From: Rhyacichthys aspro
Lineage: Eukaryota; Chordata; Actinopteri; Gobiiformes; Rhyacichthyidae
NCBI GenBank assembly: GCA_036850595.1
Contig: CM072153.1
Span: 18,990,169 to 19,054,168 of the forward strand
Direction of reading: 5' to 3'
DNA length: 64,000 nt
The stretch's first letter is position 1. Every line of letters starts with the position of its first letter. Of this stretch, positions 49,021 to 63,100 are shown in pieces. Both the position numbers and the translations under genes were made by a program. The notes under the pieces are model-generated. The model did not search any database. It saw only the letters and a list, made by a program, of their open reading frames with translations, and was not told where the DNA came from.

Positions 49021-52000
49021 CTGCCGGAAGAAGGTTAGGCTCAACGTGGCTGAAAGAGAAAGAGAGATCCAGCAGCAGTGATATGATGCGCCCCACACAA
49101 ACACACAGGCAGCACTCACATAATCAGGAATTATTCCACTGTGGTAACTCAGCCAAACATTTCATTTGTCCTCCTTGTGTTCGACTCATCTGAACCTCTC
49201 GTGAAAAGGGAGGGGGACCTGAATGCTGAAAACATTATTACTCACTCACAGAAACACACCGTTTTATTTTTGTGAGGCTGTAATAAACACAGACACTGAC
49301 ATTCCCCGGGGCTTGTGTCTACTCTGCAGATAAGGTCGGCCCACTCTTAAAATCTAATCTGATAAAACCCAATTAGTTACAAAGCTGTCGACTAATTACT
49401 GCTCACCGTCGGCTCTTTGGCATCCCTCCTCCTCATCATCTTCATCACCAGCAACTGGCGCACACTCACATTTTATGATTTTTCTGTAATGCAAGCTCAG
49501 ACACATCCACATTTGTCTGCGGAGAAGGAAATGAGTCCATAACAAGTGGATGTTTTGCATTCAATATTTTAAACGTTCATCATGACAAAATGTGTTTAAT
49601 TAAATACACGTCAAACACTACTGGTTCTAACTATGTCTTAGTTGACCTGTTAATTGGATCTATATTTAATGTACTGTATGGACTTAATGTCAGGTCTGGA
49701 ATTGAGTTTTGTTTTGGTTTTTGACAGTGGGGCCTCAGTACACATCATTACTTAAAAGCCTCATCTCTAAAGCTTTTTGTACAGATAGATGTGTGATCAA
49801 GGCAATGACAGCTCCTGATTTGACTCACAAATGTAAACCAAATGCAGCCCAAAGACGATCATGCTAACGTTTCCAGGTAGTATACTTCTAATTAAATAGT
49901 TGAAAGATCTGCATGATTCTGTTTCCTATTTATATTATATTAACATATGATGATAAGTGCTTTAATAGAGTCTTAAAGGTCAATGTCAAAAGGCTGTTAT
50001 TGTGTGGAAACGTGAAACTAATCACTGAACACCGAACACAATTGCTCACTTCCTGAGTCAGTGTACTGTAGCAGGTAAAGACAAAAGGACCTTCAGATTT
50101 GTCATGTGTAGAAGCACATTCAAGTCGTAGCGCAGGTCATTTCAGACTTTCGCAGTTCATTTATTATTGATCAGCGTCAAAGAATAACCGCAGACAATCG
50201 ATGAACCAGTGTCAGAGACGGAGATCTCAAACTTCCTGAATCGACAGCGTCCCAATGACACGTTTACTCCTCTCTATGACAATCACAGAAAACTACATAG
50301 ATAGAGCACATATGTATTACAATAATTTTCTTTTCACTGACTACAACTCTATGCAACCAATCTAGAAAGACATATGAATCAGTAGCTCCCTCTAGTGTCC
50401 AAAAAAGCTACATACAACTAGTGTGTAAGTCATTCTGTCATCCAGGTCATGGTCTGGATTAGTCTGCAATCCTAGCTTGATGTAACACATTACAATACTT
50501 TGCTGCTGACTAGGACTAGAATAGAAACAGCCAGTTAATTAATGAACACTTCTCTGCGGAGCTTGGAACTCATTTTCACAGGTAGAGTCTTAAAAAAGGT
50601 GAATAGCTTTGTGGCTAATCTAACACCTACTTCAGCAGCTGCCATATGGAAGATAGTATTGCCCCGTCTTTTCATTTTCACTTGAACCACGGACAATAAA
50701 ACAGCTAAATGGTTTTTAAAGCAGTGTGAATACAGTCGGTCTGGCAAGTCCTACTTTTTTGTTCTGTTTTGATATCATACTTTACATTTACATTAGATCA
50801 CATATTCACTGATGTTTATATAATATGTAAAGTAATACCTCAATCTGTCGTAGCTCATTAAACATGTGAGAATAAATTAAATATTTGTCTTCAGACCACA
50901 GTCTTCATGAGAAACCCTTAATAACATATATACTATATATTAAAGGTATGTAATTTTTTCTATTTAAATAACATTGTTCAGTTTTGGTTTCATTGTTATA
51001 TTTTATTTGTAAAACTCAAAAAGTAGTTCATTTTAATGTTATGTTTTAATCCTTGCCAAACTGTAATTTTATTTTATAAAGCTTTAGAACAGACAGGGTT
51101 CTTTCCAAATAAAAATAATAATATTAAATCCATATTTTGGCAGATTTCACTGTGGTCAAAATACAACACTATAAATAATTGTGGGGAAAAACAAAACTGC
51201 ATACTGTCTATGTTTACTGTCTGTTAATGTTACAGATGCTCCAACAAACAATAGCTCCCTCTAGTGTTTAATTTTAAAGAAGCACACTTTTAACTTGGAC
51301 ACTTGCCTATTTCCATTAAAACTTCAAAGTCCGCAAACATTATGAGGACAAACCTGAGCCCTCTCTGACATCAATGTTAAACTTTACTGATGCTAAAAAG
51401 ATGAACAGGAGATCATTTGAGCCGACTTTGAAAGACCAACTTATTGCGTGTTTATTTGTGTCCATTTAGGTATGTGAAGGTGATAAGTGCAAAGTAAATG
51501 TGACAAATGTAACGTAACTAGGATCATGTTTTCGGACACTAACTGCTTTCATCATTTTTCACCAGTGGGTCAGGAGGTTCAGTCGTACTCACAGCAGCAC
51601 ATTCTTCACAGATACTTCTCAGAAGCGAGTGTGGCGTAAGGCGCTGACGATGTGGATTTTAGGTCCTGGGGTGTCCTGGAGGATCTGGTGACAGTGTGGT
51701 CTCAGTGTCGAGGATGGAGTAAATCAGTAGTTTCCCCTGACACACGTGGAAACAAGGGTTGTAGCTGCAAAATATCATGTAGCTTATACTGAACTATGCA
51801 CACAATGAAAGTACAGTTAAGACAAAATAATATCGCTCAAGTAAAAGTAAAAGAAGTATTCAGTGAAAAGATTCAAGTAGTAGTAAAGGTATCCAGTTAC
51901 TTCCCACCTCTGGCAGCTGATGATAAAGTACTATTCTTTCACTTCATTGCATTTTATTGAAAAGCACCACACACAATGTATTTGGTTTGCAATTTAAATA

Positions 52001-53579
52001 AATATAGCATTTTCCAACTCGTCTTAAAGCCTTAGCTGAAACCGCCAACTGCCAAAAATATTTAATTAATTTCATTTAGAACCTGTATGTTTCTCATTTT
52101 CAAACACAATTTGTAGGCTGTATAAAATTGGTTTCGAGGCTGGCCTTTAAGTGGTTAGGACATAAAATCGCTTTTTTCAAAGGAATCTGACATGATGCTG
52201 TGGTAAACAAAGACGACTAGGCAAAAACTGTTCATAAAAAAATGCACCATCTTTTAATTACTTGTACATCGGTGTCTAATATTTATCTAATACTTTCTTT
52301 AACTGATAAACTGATACCCTTCTGCACATCAAGTAACACTTGGACACAACTACGGCACTTGACTTTTGTGACTTGACATATGTCACGCTGTTCATCGAGC
52401 TGCAGCGTCATCAGGCCACTCTGGGTCAGAGGTCAGATGGTGTCCATAGCAACATGCCAATTACATAAGAGCCATGCCACACACAACATACCCTCTCACT
52501 TTCAGTAAATAGTGATCAGTTTCTCGGTTGAGTTATGTAACTGTTATTTTAGCTTCATTCACAAACACTCAGGTATTTATTTATGATAAACACACAACTA
52601 CTAGAGCATGTAAACATCTCATGAGCCTGAAGTTAAAAACAGGTCATTGTAAGGCACCTGTTTTAAGCTTTGGCTGATACATTATTGAAGGAGCAACCCC
52701 ACTGTTCTGGTCATTCACCTTGAGTCTGCGACGTCCATGAAAGTCAGGTTTACCTCTCAAATGATGCCAAGTTGGATGAATTTGTTACGTTACTTGATTT
52801 AATGGATAACATTATATCATAAAAGCAGTAGTTAATGCTGTAAATATTTCAAGATCCGAAAGATGCTTTTAATTTTAAACATTAAATAAAGTCTCGATTT
52901 GGACCCTTTTTCTTTCCAATACAGTCCCAATACGTAAGATGATTCTTGACAATACAGAAGTACATAGAGTAAGAATGCACTATAGAAAAGCAGTTACATA
53001 GAAGAAAATAATACAAATAAGTCATTTTAAGAGTGTGAAGGGAACATTTAAGGTTGTTCTTCATGATCGTTGTGTGTAAACTAAACTGCACTCATCTTGC
53101 TTGTCTTTGGGAACTTCCTCAAACCAGTCCTGACACTACTCCCTGTGCCCTGTTCTCATGCACACATTCACATAAACCCATTTCTATCCTTTTCCATTTG
53201 TCCCACTTGCAAGAAATAAACAACATACAAACAGGCATAATTTATCTCTTTGTCTGCATTACATCTCTCACCATAAATTTAGAGCAACATTTACCAAACA
53301 AGCGCAAATATAACACTTCTAAATCAGTAGTAATAGTCTGATAAAGCTTAATATTTAGAGACATATGAATAGTTAAGTAAGATAATAATTAAAATGAATT
53401 CATTGGAAAACAGTAGCCACAACTGCATACATTTAATGATACAATGATTCACTAGTGAAATCATGTTGAGTTTAAAAAAAAAAAGGTCTAGACAACTTTA
53501 GATACACTACATTAGTTTTATTTCTATGTATTTTCTTCTTGGAGAGTTTGTGGAGTAGTATTAAATATGTGATTTTGTC
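49021..53579. other. Upstream flank of cacna2d4, first part
   Basis: AT-rich DNA with no supported exon. Two similar CCCTCTAGTGT words occur near 50390 and 51254. Confidence 0.7.
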
Positions 53580-54148
53580 CGGCTCTACATTGCAAACAGC
53601 TGCAGCGTTATTAAAGTCCAGTCCATCATCCTCAGCCACATGTAACACCCCGTCCCACCGCCGCTGCCCCACCATCGCACCAGCGCTTCTGAGTCCGTGC
53701 TGAGGAGTGGGCTTCATCTCTCTGATATGGGGGGCTTAGCTGACCCGGAGCAAAACAATGGTCGTATTGAGGAGGACGTAGCCCCGCGTGGCCTGCCGTG
53801 GTTGTGGGGTTACTCGGGGGTACTTGGGCAGTAATGGGGATGTTTTCTGCAGGGGGTGTTATGTGCGGAGCCCCTGCAGCTGTCGCCTGGCACGCTCCGG
53901 CCTCGGGGAGGACCGACAGCTCACATCAGTGCCAAGTGTCCTGCAGCGGCCCGGGGTAGAAGCCTCTGTCATTGCGGGGCATCTGGAAGGGGGCAGGGCG
54001 GCGGGTTCTGGCTGACACCCCCTGATTAACTTAAAAGTGAGCTGCGTGTCACCCAGCTGCTGTGGCCCCTGATGGCCTGTTAGGACGGAGCGTGTCATAG
54101 TTGAAGCACCAAGCTGTTTGTGGCATTCAAAAAAAAAAAAAAAAAAAA
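53580..54148 (+). other. GC-rich segment ending in an A20 run
   Basis: About 540 bp of markedly GC-rich, CpG-containing sequence stands out from AT-rich surroundings. It is followed at 54129-54148 by 20 consecutive A. The asymmetry suggests a retroposed RNA copy on the plus strand, but no protein is recognised in it and no clear target duplication was seen. Confidence 0.5.
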
Positions 54149-57100
54149 CGTGATCTGTTTTAAAACGGCAGCGTCAAAGTCAGCAGCTGTCAATCTCTGC
54201 ACTTGAGACATCAACGGATAACTTTAATAGAAGTATGTTAGCACATTAGCATGTTAGAGTGATCAATGGAGAACACATAAACTGAGAGGAAAGAATCTAC
54301 TCGTGCTAAATATATGAAAAATACAAAAAAATGTGAATTTACACTCATAATAGTAAATAAAATCGGACTATTCAAAGCTGCAATGAGTAAATAGTAACAC
54401 ACACAACAGTATATTACAATATGGTTAATATAAGTTAATATAAAATAAATTACAAAAGTTAATGTTGTTTTGGAAAAGTGAAGCCAAGATACCATTTACA
54501 GATCAATTCTCACAGTGTTTCTTTAGTTTTTGGCTATTTTGATTGTTTTCTCCTTCTGTTAAGTTGTTAAAATGTCACTTATGCCCTTTTTGGTCACAAT
54601 ATATATTCTGTTTACATAATAGTATAGATTTGAAGAAACAAAATGCACTGCATGTAGTATTGCCTGCTGTGTTATTCCCTCAAATGAATTGTGTTCATTG
54701 TCTGTATCCATACTTGTTACACAACATGGCTTTCTATGTGTTTTAGATAATAAAAAAATCTATAGTTCCTACTCCATGTTCAAGTCAAGACAATTAGTAG
54801 AACAAGGCTGTGAATATGCCCCTGGATAATAACCCAACTGGTTCAGTAAATGTGTAATATGTTTTTTACTGTACTGACATGTTACTGTTCTTTGCAGACG
54901 ACCGGTCGCTCTGAAGAGTGACATAATGAAGAATCATTAGGAGAGAACATGAAGCTGAGTAAAACATGAGCTGGGTTTCAGTGGGACTCCACCCCGTCCC
55001 GACTGGTTCCTGACTGGATTTACCCTGTTCCCACACACACACAGCTTGAGAGAGCTTTTAGTTTAAAATAGCTGTGGAGTCAAGATGAGCCAAATGTATT
55101 TATAGTCCATCATTCATAGAGACAAAACACAACAGCGTTGGACAAGCAACAGTGAAAAGGACAAGACAACAAACAAGAACAAAACAGAGGTAGCTTTGTT
55201 CCAGAGGTTTGTCTTGCACAAAATATGAAATAATAATAAAGGCTGTTAATCAGTGTTATGGCCTGATATATGTCTATGGTCTATGAAGTGAAATGTGAAA
55301 AGTGAATTAATATGTATCATGTATAATATGTGCATTACTTTATTACATGTTTTAATGAGATGAGAGAGAAGATAAAATAAAGACTTTTATACATAAATGT
55401 TGAGCCATGACGAGTTAATGATCCATTTATTGGTTCGGACCTCAGGCCTGTCTTTAACCTGCACGAGGTTAAGGACAGGGATTCATTACAATGATGTTGT
55501 TGATTAAATTTCAAGACAGACAGTTTTAATATAGTCAGAATAACTGTCCTCTATGACCATGACCTTAAGTATTATATCACTAGAAGAAGTGTCCTTACGC
55601 TTTGAGTCGACAATATCTTGCTGTGAAAAAGTAAAGGTCACATGGAGAATAGCATGTTAATTTGCTGTTTATCAAGATATTGCCTATTTTAACATATTGC
55701 ATCTGTCCAAAAAAATAACTGTGAGCTTCTCTGTCCACCTGAAATGCAAGTGATTCTAATTCCTCTTGCTGAAATAACACACATCGGTAATTCAGGTTTA
55801 CAGATTAGTTGGACTGGAGCTGGACAAAGCTTCTGCTCCACTGTTCGCTGCACAGAGCCAGCACTGCCGAACTGGAGAAGTCCATTTATAAGATGCTATT
55901 GTGGCCATTGTCATCTTATAAATGGACTTAGGGTTATACACTTTAAAGGCCGACGAGGAGAAATAAAAAGGGAAGCAAAGTCAGGCCCAGAACACAGTGA
56001 ACTCATAGCTATTTTAAACAAACTAGGAGACACTTTGAGTTTAAAGCGTAAGTAATAAAACATACCGAAAGTGTGTTTTCTACTATAGTGCATAAAAACC
56101 TTCATTTACCAGTAAACCCTGACTATGCACCCAAGTCAGAAGAAGGCAATTTATTCATCTTTGTGTCAGCGAGCTGTTTGTGGTCAGCTGGCCCTTTGCA
56201 GATGCCTCTTCACTGATCCCTCCACAGATTACATCACTGATCTCCATACTGAATTTCTCAAAAGTTGATTTATTCATCTTGACATCTGTTAAATTTAAAC
56301 TTCACACTTAATCGAACTGTGCCAAAACACAAGAGGCCAGGCCTAAACTGCTCTATCGCTGCTTGTTCTCGGTCTTCGTGAGGAGCTCCCCTCAGCTCAC
56401 AGTTGGTTTATTATTTATCTGCCGGATCTGGGCCAACAGTTGCTCCTCGGCTCTCTGAAGCTGTACGCTGCCACCTGGAGCTGTCACTTCACTGCTCCAC
56501 ATCCACAAGAGGCTGGGCTACTCAGAGGCAGACAAAACTCACTCGAAACAAAAGTACTTCCCTTCATAGTTCTTACTTTTAAATATTTTCCGAATTGAAT
56601 TAGAATGGAATTTAGTCGGGAAAAAGAAATGATTGTTTTTTTCCTAAACAGAAGTAGACACAACAATGTCCATCATAATAAGAAGAAACAAACCCAGAGT
56701 GATTTTTATTTTTTTATCAACTTGTACAGATGTTAATTGTCTGTATACAACCCAGTCTCTCTGAAGCTGTGTCACAAAAACAATTTAGTGTATATAGTTT
56801 AATTAAGAGGATACTGAAAGTTTAGAGGACTGACTTGTTTTATAAAACTAAGTTGGCTAATTACTAAGTTTAACAAGTTGAACAGTTATTTACATTACTG
56901 CCAATAAATGCATTTCAAAATTTTGTTTTAGTGAAAAACAATCCGTACAGAAAAAAATCAGGGCAAAATACAACTGCTGCTGTCCTGTGACCCTCAATTA
57001 AAGAGGAGAAAGCTCCCCCAACACCCCGTCTTTAACAGGGGAGGGTTATTGGGGAGAAAGCTCGTTTGCTGATGATGTGATGAGTTTGAACATCCATAAG

Positions 57101-60100
57101 TGCTGCAGTTGTTCGTGTCTTAAACAAAAACATCATCCTGCCGACGCCAACACCTCTTCAATCGCTCTATGATCCTCATATCCACAGCTCTTCTCTGCTT
57201 TTTCGGGGGCTGTAAAGGTCTCAAGCAGACTTCAGTAAAGCTCAGGGGCCCTTCGAGGGCTTGGCCCTTGCCTCCTGTGTGGTCACTCATAAACTCATCC
57301 TCGTGGCGGCCCGTGGCCCTACCACTTGCCTCACATATAAAATAACCTGTTAAAGAGCCCGTTACCATCGACCGGCGTGGCGCTGCGAGAAAATAACAAC
57401 TCACAAAATCGCAGATGCAGATGGTTTTCCACTTCTGAAACAAGTACTCAGTAAACACGAAAACAGAGCCCTTACCTCTGACCGACCTCAGGTAGAGTTT
57501 ATTCAGATGATGTTTCATGTCACAATGGTTTTTACTTTTTGAACCAAGATGAAACTGTTCTGGTGGAGAGGTTAGAGTATGACTCCAGTTCATCTTGGGT
57601 GTCCAACATGTTTTTACAGATTCCTACAAACTGAATCAGAGGTCAGGTCTTTTCGGTTTTAGAGCAAGAATATTTTCAGTGTTTGTCACACCAACACTTT
57701 TTTGGATCTTAATGCTACAATGTGCAGGGTAGGCAAAATTTAAACACTTACATTTTTCTCCTTGGTTGACATGAGAGGGACATCTTAAAGTGCTAAGGCC
57801 TCAGTCAATCACAGCTCACAAACGAAAGGAAAATACAGAAAAACTAAACTACAGGTGGCAAAAATAAATCAGGGTAAACTTGGAAAGTCATGCTGTTGGC
57901 AGGTCTTTGCCATGGCATGCAACTTCACAGTGCAATTTCCATCTTCAGATGCATTTTTTTTATTATTCAAGCTCTGATGCTGACTGGTAGACATCACAGT
58001 GCTGGGCCTTGTACTACAAAGACTACATTTATATTAAAATCACTGATGATGAAAATAATAAGATTTGACCTTAAGATTTAAAGACACTACACACTTTGGT
58101 CTGGTTGTTGATGCCATTCAGTCAGTGGTTCATTTTACAGATTTAGTGTAGTTTCTTGTCTTTTTGTTAACATATTGTTGTCATTGGTTGTTTAGTTCTG
58201 ACCTTCTTCTTGAGAAAACCAAGGTTAACTGAATGAGTTGGTAACACTTTAGATACCACAGGTTTTTACCTTCATTGTTAGGTTTTGGTGGAGGAGACAT
58301 AAATGGGGTTTAGGTTCAGCTAGCTTTGTGCTATAGGGCCTTTGTTGACAATACTGAAGGCACAATAAATATAAGTAGTTCTATGACCTCAGAGAAATGT
58401 ATTCTTTAAGGCAATGATAAGTGAATGGTTGAAAAGGTTTTCTAGTGGACAGGAGGAACTAAACTTCTCAATACTGTGTCAGTGGTTATGAGCAATGTAC
58501 TGAACACGTGAATGTAGAAAAGTCCGACACTACAAGTCTAGCCTAAACTTGGCACGGCCTTGGCCTCCCGCGCTGCCTCTTCAAACTATCAATAAAAGGA
58601 TTCAAACTTGGCACCAAGCACAGATTCAGCAGATTGAGCCAACGATTAACACACAAGAGGCTCTCAGAACGGCAGAAATCCCCTCTTTACCACACGGTGT
58701 CCTGTTACCTCGCACGATTTCAGGGGTTTCAGCGTCTTCCTGTGGAAATCAATATATTCTCTGTGGTCATAATGATTCACGCTGAAGGTCTGACCAAAGC
58801 AAATCCTGTGCTTGATGGGCAACCCGCTGCTGTGCTGTTGAAAGGCCATACTTCAAAGTCTCATCTGAGGATTCACATTAACCCTGAACTGCTACATCGG
58901 CAGGCAGCCAACATTCAGCCAGGTTTATCACTGATTTCTTTGCAACAATAAGTAAATAAAAATAAAAAGAAAACATTAAGAACATGGATGAATATTTGCT
59001 CAATTATTTATCTATACAACCTTTCAAGAACATAAAAGTGACTCATAAACTTCAGTGAAGACAGTAAAAGCATGGATTTTGGTGCTAGTCCAAGACCTGG
59101 AGGACCTCGGACTGCACGGGTTAACATGTGCCAGGCCTGACACACACTCACACACACAAACAGGCTAATCCCCCAAAGCAGCAGCTTTAGTGTAATTCAC
59201 GCCGCAGCTGTCCGCTGCTGGAAGAATCGAGAAATTGTCCCGCACATGTTCAGCTGCAAGAACAAATGTCATGGACCACAACAAATGAAAAAACAAGATG
59301 GACTCCTGAATGGGCTGCACACACGCAGATAGAGCAAGTCCTGAAGCACACGTCGGCCGTGGCATGATACGGACCGGGGGGAGGACAGGTGGAGGGGCAG
59401 TCAGGGGTTTTATTGCACCCAGCGCAGAGAGAGGGTGTAGGGGGTTGACGAGGTCGTGTGGCTCAAAGTAAGTTGACACCACCAAGGGTTAGGTCACATG
59501 ACCACCGATAAAAACAAAACAGTCCAATCAAAGTTTAGGCTCCAAGGGTGGTGTCCTGTTAAGCATTATACCTCTATACGTATTGTTTATGTGTAAAAAG
59601 TTCTAGTTTTGTGAATTCTGGGCTGGTCAATTCATATTTTTAAACAATATTGTGTTTGGAGCTTAGTGCACAAGGTACCTTAGGATCTTGTGATTGGGTG
59701 TCCAGATGTAGTCTAAAATACAACATCAAAACTATTAACAAAAATTAAACAAAAACTAATTATTGCATTGTTCTTTCAAGATTCAAAAGGTATTGCATTG
59801 GTCCTTGAGGATTAAAGAATTGTGTCAGAAAAGGTCTTGATGCGATTGACTGTTGTCCATTTTGCAATATCAACATGCACATTATTGTATCTGAATAAAT
59901 GGTCATATGTGAAACTAAAAAATACTTTCTCTTTGTTGATTTATTCTCTTTATTAGACCAGTGCCCATGGAATATTGTACCTATGACAGGAAAATGGATG
60001 GAAAATGGCTGTCAATAAATCCACAGAAGAAGGTCACATGATCAATTAGTGATTGATGATGTGTCATAAGCCAATAACATTCATTCAGACATCAGAGCTT

Positions 60101-63100
60101 CTAATGTTACTGTGACTTTTGACCTAAACAGGACTTTTCTTGATAACAATCCTACAACATACTTCACAAAAACAATTTTTAAGGTTCAAATTAAGACTGA
60201 AGGGAACATTAGGGTTAAGTTTGTTCCTGTTATGTTTAAGTACAGTCGGGGAATGCATGAGGTCAAAATGGCTGCTTTAATGTGTAGATGCACCGCTACA
60301 TACGTCAAGCATTCCCTGCATGCTGTGGTCTTATTGAGTATTAGTGAACACAGTTACCAACATGCCTCACAGCTCAGGAAACACACTGCAGCGCAAAGTT
60401 CCACCTCTAGGGGGACACACTCAGCAGGTTTACCCTCAATAAATGTTCCACAAATGTCTATTTTGTTTCCAAAGCCTGGATATAATTTTGTGCCAGTGTA
60501 AATAACGTCATACTTAATAATGAATGAATTACAGCATTAAACTGTCATAAACTAAAACCAGGCCTTATTACATTAAGGCCTTAGGTCTTATTACATTATA
60601 TTACATTACAAGTATCACAGAATAAATCTATCATGCAATATCATCCCGTCAGCTCTGAATAAAAGGAAAGCAAATGTCTCTCCGAAAGATGATTTCTGAC
60701 ACTGTAAATCTGGCTCTTATACGATCCGTGCTCTCGTTTTTCATTTGAGGCATTTCGCTGACACCCTTCACCTAAAGTTACTTCCCAGCAGGCCAATGGG
60801 GAATTATGAAAACACATGTCATGCTGTAGTGTGGATTGTACTCTTACAGTATGATCTGCACGTACAGTTTTAGCTCTGACAGATCAGATGGAGGTACCAG
60901 TCAGCACGTAGCCCTCTGCTGGAAGGGATGGGGCATTGCTAAAAGCAGATCTGGATGTAACTGGACTCTTCTTTAATAAGCCAGATAATACTGTCACAAA
61001 TATGTAGTGAATTAATAGACAGCAAGGTCTTCAAGGATTACTAATAATAACATTTTAAATCATTTATGGGATAGGGAAAAAAACGATGGATGGACATCAA
61101 GATTTGAATGTGAAAAATTGTCTAGAGGCAGATTGGGTTAGTGGATAGGACACAACATCCTAGATTTTGCCCTGTGGTTTCAGACAAAGTGGTTATGTTC
61201 AGGCTTTAAAAGTTAGTTAAGATCAGAGAAACAAATTGAAGTGGTTGATTTAGAACATAAAAACCCCAAACTAAGTATATAAAAACAGTAAGAATACATA
61301 AAGTACACAAGTATGTTGCATAACGCCACTGAACAACAATAAAGAGGCCAATAATAAAAAGTGTATTGTAAAGCTCAATTTAAAAACAGGAGGTCAAGGG
61401 GCATGCATTTCTTTGGAAGCTGTAACAGAAAAATCCCATCACCTGAAGGTCTAAGGGCACGGTGTCCGGGGACTGTCATAGGTCATAGTCTTTAAAGTCC
61501 CCTGAGGCAACTTTGTTATGATTTTATTCCAAATGAGACCTGAAGGTGGTACTTTAACCTCAGTGATGTTTTTAGGTCAAATACTGTCTTTAAAACTGCA
61601 CTCTTAGTATTCATGTAAGTTATTAGTTGGCTTTTAATAAGAAAAATGGAGAAACACAAAGAACATTCTGCCACCGTCCAGTGATGAGCTGTAAACTGAT
61701 CTGTTGAAACTAATCCCAGACTTTCCGATTGCCGTTGGGTGTCTTTCTTAATGACGCAGCCCTGGTCGTAGTGGAAGGCCCAGCTCTGTGTGCCCAACTA
61801 GATCTTATGGATTCATTAAACTCTTGTCCTGACGCAACTTTTCCTGACAAGAGATACCGAGATAAAGGTCACATACCCTTGGCCGGCAGCCTGGCCCTCA
61901 CTGACGCTGACGACTAAAATAGTGTCATAAAGCCATCCATCAAACAAGTGGGTCAAAGGTCAGCAATGAGCCGGCAGCCGAGGAAAACTACCAGGATAAA
62001 ACCGAACATCCCAGAATACCCCAGAATTCACACTCTTTCTCAGGCAGCCATTGGTATTGTGTTTATCAAGACCTGAAAATATGACGGTCTGTATCTTAAA
62101 TATGAATTCATACACACTATGCATCGCAAAACTCATCAATCAATGCATTACAAGGCAAACAGGTTTTGTAATAGACTAGTACTGCTTCCAGTTTGGTGCT
62201 GGCACTCATCAACAATAAACAGAGATTTACCAAGACTATATTTATTTATATTGTCACTATTGCTGTACGTTGCCACATTATGAGGAATCTGTAAAAATGC
62301 ATGCAGGCTCTATCAATGTTTTTTTTTGTCTTGAAAGTGCTCTGATGTTGTTATAAAAGTCTAAAACTGCACTTTGTTGGATTGTACTAATGTATGCAAT
62401 GACTATAATTTCTAAAACCAAAACATACGTACAGTAAATTGTCAATAAAATAAAGAAATAATGCCAGAGGAAAAGCTGAGAAGAAATCAGTATCCATAAC
62501 GGATGCAAAAACACTCCAAAACACTCTGTATTGTCACGTCTGCTGTGGAAGACTTATGGAATAGAAGGACATACAACTCTCCAGAGAGAACCTTCAAGGA
62601 CAACTATCTAAAGTCTTTCCGTCACTTTCATTGTGTGAAAACCAGCCCTCCATCTATCTCTAATCTTACATCAATGACAAAGAGAAGGTACAATGCTTTG
62701 GTCTGAGCCTTGAGTCCATCCAGCCTGAGAAAGTCTCCTCAGACAAAGAGCAGACATGTCTCTGTCTGAAACTGATCTGTGCTCTGAACCCAAAACAAAA
62801 TGAAAACTAAACAAATCACGAAGCCTCTTCCCATGCTCCCCTCTATCCATATTCACCCCGCAAGAAAATAACAAACCTATTAGTGCTGATCATCAACCAT
62901 AAATATCAAACAATCGCCAGGCCCAGATGGGGAGGATTATGTCGCCTTAAAGTCATTAACATCACATCCTCTTCTTAAGCTTCCAATTCCCTCTCTCAGC
63001 TGCATTGTAATACCCAGCCGCAGATCACTTTCCCATATTAAACTCACTGTTTGCCGATGAGCTTATTAATGCTTTTGTTTCGGCATGCCAAGACAAATGC

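Noticed and set aside
57396..57440. Two exon-like pieces on the minus strand with TTTCAG and CTCGCAG acceptors
   Set aside because: The intervening 'intron' would be only about 22 bp, too short to be spliced.
58549..58951. Overlapping plus-strand frames of 78 and 105 codons
   Set aside because: Two overlapping unrelated frames, neither with a recognised domain; more likely non-coding DNA of balanced composition.
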